Assembly (NCBI GenBank): GCA_004356685.1
Contig: SMWS01000099.1
Location: 1 to 5,238 of the forward strand
Reading direction: 5' to 3'
Source: Deltaproteobacteria bacterium
GTDB lineage: Bacteria; Desulfobacterota_D; UBA1144; Nemesobacterales; N074bin48
DNA: 5,238 bases
Shown here: positions 1-4,031 of the stretch, in pieces
Layout: each line of letters opens with the position of its first letter
Position numbering within the stretch: position 1 is the first letter of the stretch
Made by a program: the position numbers and the translations under genes
The notes under the pieces: generated by a model
What the model saw: only the letters and a program-made list of their open reading frames with translations
What the model was told of the DNA's origin: nothing
The model's database searches: none

Positions 1-4
1 GTAA

Positions 5-31
5 AGCAGTGCAGACACATGCTGCTCTGCT
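5..31. repeat. Small hairpin downstream of the 81-467 gene
   Basis: Bases 5-14 pair with 22-31 at nine of ten positions around a 7-base loop. The short arms GTAA (1-4) and TTAC (35-38) also flank it. It lies 50 bases past the stop of the minus-strand gene and so could help end that transcript. Any T tract on the minus strand would lie beyond the window edge, so terminator status cannot be judged. No coding signal is seen in 1-80. Confidence 0.3.
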
Positions 32-80
32 GCCTTACGTCTACGGGGACTATGTGCAGCTCATACACCCCACAAATAAC

Positions 81-467
81 TCATTCCAATTTCAGCCCAC
101 GCCCATGCCTGTATTTAGCTATTATTTTGCCGGTGTTCTTGTTCTTAATATCCACCCAGGGCTTTTTGCCTGCAAGTTGATTTGTCTGCCAGAAAGGTAT
201 TAACATCAATTCTTTTTGGTTAAGGGGCATATCGTTCCACTTGTGCGGATCGACGGTTACTAATAAATAATCATTTGACTGATCGATTTCAGTTGCGCCT
301 AAGAATTTCGTTTGAAGTAAATGTTCAAGGACTTCTTGCGATTGCTTCATATCCTTGTCTGTAGGCTCTGTTTTATGTTTCCCGATCATATGGTAATAGC
401 CCACATAAAAAGATATTATAATTAATATAACAAGTATCAGTATCTTGAATAATTTTATCTTACTCAT
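81..467 (-). CDS. Small membrane-anchored protein of unknown function (128 aa)
   Basis: The protein begins with a short basic stretch (MSKIK) and a hydrophobic helix at about residues 5-24 rich in Ile, Leu and Val. It lacks an obvious signal-peptidase site, so I read it as a single-pass inner-membrane anchor with the rest outside the cytoplasm. The soluble part (about 30-128) has a linker, then a segment with the spaced pattern V-DP--W---PLNQKE (about 72-87), and ends with a VDIKNKNTGKIIAKY-type strand pair (about 105-119) and a GRG turn. That 'W...QKE...V.I.D..TGK..A.Y' layout resembles small periplasmic or lipoprotein-like hypothetical proteins I have seen, but I cannot name a family. The start at 467 gives the whole hydrophobic anchor. 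No strong ribosome site precedes it, though a TATAGT box is read at 473-478 on the minus strand. It is divergent from the broken gene at 691. The gene looks intact; the function is unknown. Confidence 0.82.
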   Translation of the reverse strand: MSKIKLFKILILVILIIISFYVGYYHMIGKHKTEPTDKDMKQSQEVLEHLLQTKFLGATEIDQSNDYLLVTVDPHKWNDMPLNQKELMLIPFWQTNQLAGKKPWVDIKNKNTGKIIAKYRHGRGLKLE

Positions 468-544
468 ATTTCAACTATACAAAAATTAAATGCCCTATTA
501 TACCGGAACTCCCCAGAGGATAACTTTGAATTAGTTTACTGTAG

Positions 545-581
545 TGGATAATTATAACCCAGCCTGTGGGTAATTATAATC
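545..581. promoter_or_regulatory. 15-bp direct repeat in the divergent intergenic region
   Basis: The 15-mers at 545-559 and 567-581 share the pattern TGG(A/G)TAATTATAA(C/T)C, matching at 13 of 15 positions. They start 22 bp apart, about two helical turns. The segment also folds on itself: ACCCA (556-560ish) pairs with TGGGT (567-571), flanked by imperfect AT pairing. It lies in the 220-bp gap between the minus gene (start 467) and the plus gene (start 691). Two same-face sites in a divergent gap suggest a regulator binding site. No candidate regulator is identified. Confidence 0.35.
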
Positions 582-657
582 AAAGATAAAGAATAAATAT
601 TATATTGAATCGAAATACGAAAGCCGACAGTATCTATCAGATTATCTATATATAAGC

Positions 658-694
658 AGGAGAATAAAAAATGATTGTAGTGACTGAGCAATGA
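658..694 (+). promoter_or_regulatory. Strong ribosome site with a 7-codon ORF overlapping the next start
   Basis: AGGAG at 658-662 sits 8 bases before ATG 671, which opens a seven-residue ORF (MIVVTEQ) ending in TGA at 692-694. That stop overlaps the ATG (691-693) of the secreted-protein gene as ATGA, the usual layout for translational coupling. The ATG at 691 has only a weak GAG of its own, so the leader site probably loads ribosomes for it. Alternatively, this is an indel remnant of the original start of the broken gene. Confidence 0.45.
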
Positions 695-1052
695 AGATTA
701 CTTTGAGTGTCTTAGTTTTAATGGCAATAGTGTTAGGTGGAGTGACCTTGCAAATTCAGGCTGAAAACACGATGCCGCTTGTGGGTGAAACGAGGGTTAT
801 GAAAGACGGGGGGAGATAGGATGTGATACGCGTGACGCCTATAAGGAGCTGAGAGCTTTTAAAGATGCGGACAAGGAGGATAAGATTAATGATCTGCTTG
901 AAAGGGGTGTGTGTAGCGACTTAAGTGAACAGCAGGTCGAAGTGGTTAAGCTGGATTTAGGAAGGGGCAGAGCAATTGTAGTAAAGCTGCTAGAAGGTAT
1001 GCAAACGGGCAGCAAGTATTTTACGAATCCCGGTGAGACCAAACCCCTATAA
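691..1052 (+). pseudogene. Small secreted protein gene, frameshifted in a G6 run
   Basis: Reading from ATG 691 gives a clear signal peptide, MKITLSVLVLMAIVLGG..., with likely cleavage after residue 24 (IQA/EN). It then runs through VGETRVMKDGG and hits TAG at 817-819. One extra G in the run at 808-813 would join this to the -1 frame, which stays open from there to TAA 1050-1052. The joined product would be 120 residues: signal peptide, two cysteines (Cys45 and Cys75, a plausible disulfide), a charged helix between them, then LERGVCSDL followed by alternating hydrophobic strands and a YFTNPGE end. The 'GC...Y..L...LL..G.C..L...V.V' arrangement resembles small exported SH3-like hypothetical proteins, but I cannot name the family. 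Both halves look under protein-like selection and only the G run breaks them. A real indel, a slippage-prone switch, or a sequencing error in the homopolymer are all possible. Confidence 0.6.
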
Positions 1053-1109
1053 CCATGCAAGGGCTTGTGTTTTAATTAGTGCAGGGAGGGTACTTATTTT
1101 TTTCCTTGA

Positions 1110-1380
1110 ATGAAAAGAACCAAACAATAATATCACTTCGTACTTTGTCTTGATACAAAGTATGCAAAAATCAAGGATGGTCAAAAAGTTTCCTAAAATT
1201 CATCAAACTATCAGGTAATAATCTTCGATCCTGACCGGCCAAACTTTTTATTTTGGCTTGATTCAATCATATAAGAATTATCACGTAATAAACTTTGATC
1301 ATGTCTGGCCAAACATTTCCTAAACAAAAAAGTTTGCAACAAAAAAGTTCGTTTTCTTAACGTTATTTTTGAATGCCGGA
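1110..1380 (+). repeat. Composite dispersed repeat, copy 1
   Basis: The left end (1110-1159, beginning ATGAAAAGAACCAAAC) matches 2078-2127 with about three differences in 50 bases, two of them internal. It includes a hairpin, TACTTTGT (1141-1148) pairing with ACAAAGTA (1155-1162). The right end AATGCCGGA (1372-1380) recurs at 2281-2289 and 2595-2603. In between lies an 82-bp element with a half unit before it, described separately. There is no coding potential: minus-strand open frames across it are repeat shadows. The region 1053-1395 holds nothing else I can support. Confidence 0.65.
1255..1336 (+). repeat. 82-bp repeat element, copy A
   Basis: The unit runs from GGCTTGATTCAATC to AAAGTTTG. 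Bases 1253-1302 match 3915-3964 with one mismatch in 50, and the element recurs inverted at 2130-2210. It contains the near-palindrome TTATCACGTAATAA and a GATC...GGCCAAAC block (1297-1314). The same block occurs exactly 70 bp upstream (1227-1244) as a half unit, an arrangement also present around copy B. No transposase is present, so this is a small non-autonomous or palindromic-type repeat. Confidence 0.75.
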
Positions 1381-1451
1381 AAGAAAATAAAAATGAAATC
1401 GACGCGATAAATAGGTTTTCAGCCAACAATACACAAAATATGGTACTGTTT

Positions 1452-1469
1452 CATATTGTATACAAAATG
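1452..1469. promoter_or_regulatory. Dyad with perfect TTGTATACAA core upstream of the small-gene unit
   Basis: The 18-bp segment is symmetric at eight of nine positions per arm, with a perfect 10-bp palindromic core at 1456-1465. A related TACACAAAATATG string lies just upstream (about 1429-1441). It sits about 80 bp before the strong ribosome site at 1528 and so could be an operator for the transcript that ends at 2059. No regulator is visible, and an AT-rich palindrome of this size can occur by chance. Confidence 0.28.
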
Positions 1470-1527
1470 AGCTTGAAAAATCGGCTGGATTTTGATAAAA
1501 GGTAGTATAAGGATGCAAAACAATAAT

Positions 1528-1612
1528 AGGAGAGAAAAAATGGAAGTTCCTAGCATGTCTTAAGACGGTTATGACTGGAAGTCTGAGTGAGAAGAGTTTT
1601 ATCAATAATTAA
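1528..1612 (+). other. Strong ribosome site leading to tiny ORFs, possibly a decayed 5' end
   Basis: AGGAGAG (1528-1534) is well placed before ATG 1540, but that frame gives only MEVPSMS before TAA at 1561. A second tiny ORF follows, ATG 1571 to TAA 1610 (MTGSLSEKSFINN). The frame of ATG 1540 is the same as that of the 86-residue gene downstream. Between stops it reads protein-like pieces (DGYDWKSE, EEFYQ) broken by TAA 1561, TGA 1588, TAA 1606 and TAA 1615. The gene may once have started at 1540 and its first part decayed, or these are leader peptides controlling the downstream gene. Neither is proven. Confidence 0.35.
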
Positions 1613-1635
1613 ATTAAGGTTTGGGGATAGTAGGT

Positions 1636-1896
1636 ATGAGTGGAAATGATGTTAATGTAAATAAATCTTCTGATCGATCGAAGGTAATAGACAACTTATC
1701 AGATTATGATTTAAAGAATTATGTAAGGATACTAAATATAAGTACTGATAAAATCAGGGAATTGGCAGAGTTTACAAGGGTACAACAGTCAAAACTAGCA
1801 ATTGTATTAGCTGAGCAGGTAGAGTCTCAAGAATATTTAAGCAAGAATCGAGCGAGAATAGCATCCGAATTGTTTCATAGTTGGAATGATAGATAA
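1636..1896 (+). CDS. Small alpha-helical protein of unknown function (86 aa)
   Basis: I do not recognise a family. The frame is open from TTG 1621, but ATG 1636 is the better start: GGGGA at 1623-1627 lies about 8 bases before it, whereas the purines before TTG 1621 are too close. The protein has a polar, Asn/Ser-rich N terminus (about 1-20). Predicted helices then follow at about 22-34 (LSDYDLKNYVRIL), 37-62 (STDKIRELAEFTRV... to AEQV) and 64-82, charged and without cysteine. No signal peptide or membrane segment is seen. The shape suits a small cytoplasmic adaptor or regulator, but that is inference. It appears to be the only intact gene in the 1395-2060 unit, which ends in a strong terminator. 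In-frame stops upstream raise the possibility that it is the surviving C-terminal part of a longer protein begun at 1540. Codon use is AT-rich. Confidence 0.6.
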   Translation: MSGNDVNVNKSSDRSKVIDNLSDYDLKNYVRILNISTDKIRELAEFTRVQQSKLAIVLAEQVESQEYLSKNRARIASELFHSWNDR

Positions 1897-2018
1897 AATT
1901 AAAAGCAAAAAAGGTAATCGACTGTTTTAAAGACGTACAAATAAAATACTGGAAAAAGAGGTGTGGTTGTTGCTCTTAAAAAACTAATTTCTGGGTTATT
2001 TAATAATTAGCTAACCAA

Positions 2019-2059
2019 AACCCACAATCGGAGACTGATCTTTGGTTGCGGGTTTTTTT
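2019..2059 (+). terminator. Strong intrinsic terminator of the small-gene unit
   Basis: AACCC (2019-2023) pairs with GGGTT (2050-2054). The stem continues inward through CAA/TTG and several G-T-tolerant pairs to G2033-C2040, with one A-C mismatch and a six-base loop (2034-2039). Seven T (2053-2059) follow directly. It lies 120 bp past the 86-residue gene and ends that transcript. Confidence 0.85.
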
Positions 2060-2077
2060 ATTGTACTTTGTCATTGG

Positions 2078-2289
2078 ATGAAAAGAAACAAACAATAATC
2101 TCACTTCGTACTTTGTCTTGATACAAAAACGAATTTTTTTGTTAAGGAAAAATTCGGCCGGTTCCGATCGGAAATTATTACGTGATTATTGATGTAGATT
2201 TACTTAAGCCAAAGTACAAAAATCACCGGCTGAATTAAAATTACTAAAAATAACAAATGTTTTCTAAACGCAATTTTCATAATGCCGGA
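2078..2289 (+). repeat. Composite dispersed repeat, copy 2, interrupted by an 82-bp element
   Basis: The left end 2078-2127 matches copy 1 at 1110-1159. The right block 2224-2268 (CACCGGCT ... TTTTCTAAA) matches 2475-2519 at 40 of 45 positions, and the end CATAATGCCGGA (2278-2289) recurs at 2592-2603. CCGGC (2226-2230) and GCCGG (2284-2288) form inverted ends of that block. The hairpin arm present in copy 1 (ACAAAGTA) is split here: an inverted 82-bp element sits at 2130-2210 and the sequence resumes as AAAGTACAAAAATC. Confidence 0.68.
2130..2210 (-). repeat. 82-bp repeat element, copy C (inverted, nested)
   Basis: Its reverse complement runs from GGCTTAAGTAAATC to AAAAATTCG. It aligns end to end with copies A and B, sharing AATCACGTAATAA, CGATC, ACCGGCC and the CCTTAACAA tail. 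It is more diverged and contains a perfect 12-bp palindrome, TTCCGATCGGAA (2162-2173). It lies inside composite copy 2 with A-rich flanks on both sides (AAA before 2130 and at 2211-2213), consistent with insertion and a short target duplication. The run of A makes the exact junction ambiguous. Confidence 0.66.
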
Positions 2290-2317
2290 TAAGGTAGAAG
2301 GCTAAAAAACAAAAGAG

Positions 2318-2425
2318 GCTGTCATTGTGAACTTGGCAGTAGCCAAGTGTGGCAATCTCTTAAGCTTGCCACATTGTTTAGATGGCTGAAAGAACTGAGA
2401 TCCTGAAACGAGTTCAGGATGACAA
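2318..2425. repeat. Three-hairpin palindromic repeat element (about 105 nt)
   Basis: TGTCAT (2320-2325) and ATGACA (2419-2424) close the element. Inside are three successive perfect hairpins: 2331-2337 with 2342-2348 (ACTTGGC/GCCAAGT), 2348-2355 with 2366-2373 (TGTGGCAA/TTGCCACA), and 2400-2407 with 2413-2420 (ATCCTGAA/TTCAGGAT). The GAGATCCTGAA...TTCAGGATGAC part resembles a widespread bacterial intergenic palindromic repeat, by my recollection. It has no coding content, and its transcript would fold strongly in either orientation. Confidence 0.68.
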
Positions 2426-2443
2426 AAGGAATAAAAACATTAC

Positions 2444-2605
2444 ATTCTTTTGTGTGTACAAAAGAATCAAAAAACACCGGCTAAATGACAATCACTAAAA
2501 ATAACAAATATTTTCTAAAATGCTCGAATTCTACCCACAGCCCTCGACCACTTTTTAACGAAAATATTTCTCATTTTCTATACGTGATTCTCATAATGCC
2601 GGAAA
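2444..2605 (+). repeat. Composite-type repeat, copy 3, with a 10-bp perfect hairpin
   Basis: ATTCTTTTGT (2444-2453) pairs perfectly with ACAAAAGAAT (2458-2467) around a GTGT loop, the positional counterpart of the TACTTTGT hairpin in copies 1 and 2. It is followed by the CACCGGCT...TTTTCTAAA block (2475-2519) and ends at AATGCCGGA (2595-2603). CCGGC and GCCGG form inverted ends as in copy 2. The middle 2520-2590 is unlike the other copies. There is no coding potential. Confidence 0.6.
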
Positions 2606-2620
2606 GATGAAAGTCAAAAG

Positions 2621-2643
2621 CAACCCCTCCTTGGTAAGGGTTG
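2621..2643. repeat. Small inverted repeat, CAACCC/GGGTTG
   Basis: CAACCC (2621-2626) pairs with GGGTTG (2638-2643), with a short CCTT/AAGG pairing possible inside. On the minus strand it would be followed by a broken T-rich stretch, but no minus-strand gene needs a terminator here. It is probably another repeat fragment between the last large repeat and the Fic operator region. Confidence 0.3.
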
Positions 2644-2655
2644 GAAAAATAAGCG

Positions 2656-2684
2656 TGAGCCGATTAGGCGGTATTATCGGCTCA
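2656..2684. promoter_or_regulatory. Upstream operator-like dyad of the Fic gene
   Basis: TGAGCCGAT (2656-2664) and ATCGGCTCA (2676-2684) form a perfect 9-bp inverted repeat spanning 29 bp. It lies just upstream of the -35 box at 2694. A second dyad with the same span and the same TGAGCC half-sites follows at 2701-2729. The spacing (centres 45 bp apart) and placement fit binding by a dimeric winged-helix protein. The Fic protein itself carries such a domain and is the obvious candidate. Confidence 0.6.
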
Positions 2685-2693
2685 TATTATGGC

Positions 2694-2722
2694 TTGATAC
2701 TGAGCCGGTTGTCATGTATAAT
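2694..2722 (+). promoter_or_regulatory. Sigma70-type promoter of the Fic gene
   Basis: TTGATA (2694-2699) and TATAAT (2717-2722) are separated by exactly 17 bp. The -10 is a perfect consensus and the -35 is a five-of-six match to TTGACA. The expected transcription start, about seven bases after the -10, falls at or next to A2729, the first base of the chosen start codon. The mRNA is therefore predicted to be leaderless, which fits the absence of any ribosome site before the gene. Confidence 0.65.
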
Positions 2723-2729
2723 TGGCTCA
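2701..2729. promoter_or_regulatory. Promoter-overlapping operator-like dyad of the Fic gene
   Basis: TGAGCCGGTT (2701-2710) and AATTGGCTCA (2720-2729) form an inverted repeat with six strict pairs at the outer ends, then G/T and A/T positions. It spans 29 bp, exactly as the upstream dyad does. It covers the promoter spacer, the -10 box and the first base of the start codon, so a bound protein would block RNA polymerase. Confidence 0.57.
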
Positions 2730-3832
2730 TGACATATAACTGGCAACAAAGCGACTGGCCACATTTCAAATACGACAGGAGCGGTATTGAGGACACGCTG
2801 TTTTCTTTTGCAGAAAGGGCAGGGCGTGTAGGAGGGCTGCTGAAGGGTTTTTCCGAAAATATACGCACTGTTACGATCATCGGTATAATGGTTGCAGAAG
2901 CTCTCAAAACATCGCAAATCGAAGGCGAATATCTAAGCAGGATCGATGTCATATCCTCGATCCAAATAAATATGGGTCTTGTGCCTGAAAGACAGCAGGT
3001 TCGTGATAAAAGGGCGCAAGGCGCAGCCGAGCTTATGCTAGATATACGAGAGAGTTACGGTCAAAAACTCACGAAAACAAAACTGTTTTCCTGGCACAAT
3101 ATGATCATGAAAGGAAGCAGAGCAACTAAAGTGGGCGCCTGGCGCACCCATGAAGACCCCATGCAAATAGTATCGGGCGCTTACGGCAAAGAGAAGATTC
3201 ATTTTGAAGCACCCCCATCAGAGAGGATTCCGCGGGAAATGAAATCCTTTATCAGTTGGTTTAATGACACCGGCAGGGGCGGAAAAAAGAAAATAACAAA
3301 TCCTGTAATACGCTCTGCTATAGCACACCTTTATTTTGAAACAATCCACCCCTTTGAAGATGGAAACGGCAGAATAGGGCGCGCTTTATCTGATAAAGCC
3401 TTACTTCAGGGTTTCGAAGGCTCCATATTTCTCAGCCTGTCCAAAACAATAGAGAAAAATAAGAAAGACTACTATGACGCACTCAAGCAAGCACAGCGAT
3501 CAAATGAAATCACATCGTGGCTTGCCTATTTTTCTGCGGTGGCTCTACAAGCCCAGATCGAGGCCGAGCAGGAAATAGATTTTACTCTTAGAAAGACAAA
3601 ATTGTTTGACCGCTATGAAACCACTCTTAACGGCCGGCAGCTAAAAGTAATAAGAAGAATGCTTGCAGAAGGTGCAAAGGGTTTTACCGGCGGCATGAGT
3701 GCTAAAAAATATATTTCTCTTACCAAAACGTCAAAGGCAACTGCCACAAGGGACCTGCAGGATCTTGTTAAAAAAGGAATATTTATTTCCATGGGAGCCG
3801 GGCGGAGTACGAGTTATGAGATTGATTTGTAA
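2729..3832 (+). CDS. Class II Fic protein with C-terminal winged helix (AMP-transferase type)
   Basis: Fic enzymes transfer AMP from ATP to a hydroxyl side chain of a target protein. The chain (367 aa) opens MTYNWQQSDWPHFKYD, typical of the DUF4172-type N terminus of such proteins. It then shows the class II inhibitory motif TSQIEG (61-66, Glu65 expected to block the ATP gamma-phosphate site). A target-docking flap region follows at about 136-163. The full catalytic motif HPFEDGNGRIGR lies at 207-218, with His207 as general base and Asn213/Arg215 in the anion loop. Residues about 300-367 form a winged helix-turn-helix (LTKTSKATATRDLQDLVKKG, then the wing GRSTSYEI). The length suits stand-alone Fic-wHTH proteins such as Shewanella SoFic. 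I chose ATG 2729 over ATG 2714: family members begin at this Met, and 2714 lies inside the promoter upstream of the predicted transcript start. The gene is more GC-rich than its surroundings. Two operator-like dyads suggest autoregulation. All key residues are present, so activity is likely; the target is unknown. Confidence 0.93.
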   Translation: MTYNWQQSDWPHFKYDRSGIEDTLFSFAERAGRVGGLLKGFSENIRTVTIIGIMVAEALKTSQIEGEYLSRIDVISSIQINMGLVPERQQVRDKRAQGAAELMLDIRESYGQKLTKTKLFSWHNMIMKGSRATKVGAWRTHEDPMQIVSGAYGKEKIHFEAPPSERIPREMKSFISWFNDTGRGGKKKITNPVIRSAIAHLYFETIHPFEDGNGRIGRALSDKALLQGFEGSIFLSLSKTIEKNKKDYYDALKQAQRSNEITSWLAYFSAVALQAQIEAEQEIDFTLRKTKLFDRYETTLNGRQLKVIRRMLAEGAKGFTGGMSAKKYISLTKTSKATATRDLQDLVKKGIFISMGAGRSTSYEIDL

Positions 3833-3843
3833 GGAAATTTATT

Positions 3844-3880
3844 AGCCTGCAACCATTGCAAACGGGGTCAGGCTTTTGTT
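3844..3880 (+). terminator. Probable intrinsic terminator of the Fic gene
   Basis: AGCCTG (3844-3849) pairs with CAGGCT (3869-3874), with a further ACC/GGT pairing possible inside (3852-3854 with 3866-3868), followed by TTTTGTTT. It starts 11 bases past the stop codon. The loop is long and the T tract is interrupted, so efficiency is uncertain. Confidence 0.5.
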
Positions 3881-3916
3881 TAGATTTCTATCATAACCAG
3901 CCAAACATTTCATGTT

Positions 3917-3998
3917 GGCTTGATTCAATCATATAAGAATTATCACGTAATAAACTTCGATCATTACCGGCCAAACTTTATCTTAACAATAAAGTTTG
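3917..3998 (+). repeat. 82-bp repeat element, copy B
   Basis: It is nearly identical to copy A over the first 48 bases and the same length. The right end folds as a perfect 10-bp hairpin, CAAACTTTAT (3972-3981) with ATAAAGTTTG (3989-3998). A half unit (TATCATAACCAGCCAAAC, 3889-3906) lies exactly 70 bp before the matching block at 3959, the same arrangement as around copy A. It sits between the two convergent Fic genes. A small GCGCA/TGCGC hairpin (4004-4016) follows, without a T tract. Confidence 0.75.
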
Positions 3999-4031
3999 TT
4001 AGTGCGCAGAATGCGCTTATTGTTTTTGTTG

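Noticed and set aside
9..203. Plus-strand open frame of 64 codons
   Set aside because: It lies opposite the C-terminal part of the membrane-anchored protein gene, has no ribosome site and reads as an antisense shadow.
805..816. Programmed -1 ribosomal frameshift at the G run
   Set aside because: The in-frame phasing of the GGG codons does not give a good tandem slippery heptamer and no clear downstream stimulator was seen. An indel or slippage in the homopolymer is simpler, though not excluded.
839..1060. Minus-strand open frame of 73 codons, Ser/Leu rich
   Set aside because: It is the antisense of the second half of the frameshifted secreted-protein gene, whose plus-strand reading is much more protein-like.
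1211..1605. Two overlapping minus-strand open frames (72 and 80 codons)
   Set aside because: They run through dispersed repeat sequence and the ribosome site region of the plus-strand unit. Their composition is biased and no start signal is seen.
1540..1896. Alternative genetic code (TAA or TGA as sense) extending the 86-residue protein
   Set aside because: The large intact genes end at TAA or TAG, and their frames contain no internal TAA, TAG or TGA read as sense. Decay or leader ORFs explain the upstream stops better.
1110..2605. Possible CRISPR array
   Set aside because: The repeats are of unequal length, in both orientations, with irregular spacing and internal similarity in the gaps; there are no cas genes.
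2714..2728. Alternative Fic start at ATG 2714 (adds MYNWL)
   Set aside because: It lies within the promoter spacer upstream of the predicted transcription start, and the added residues do not fit the usual family N terminus.
2674..2952. Minus-strand open frames opposite the start of the Fic gene
   Set aside because: They are shadows of the strongly supported Fic coding region on the plus strand.
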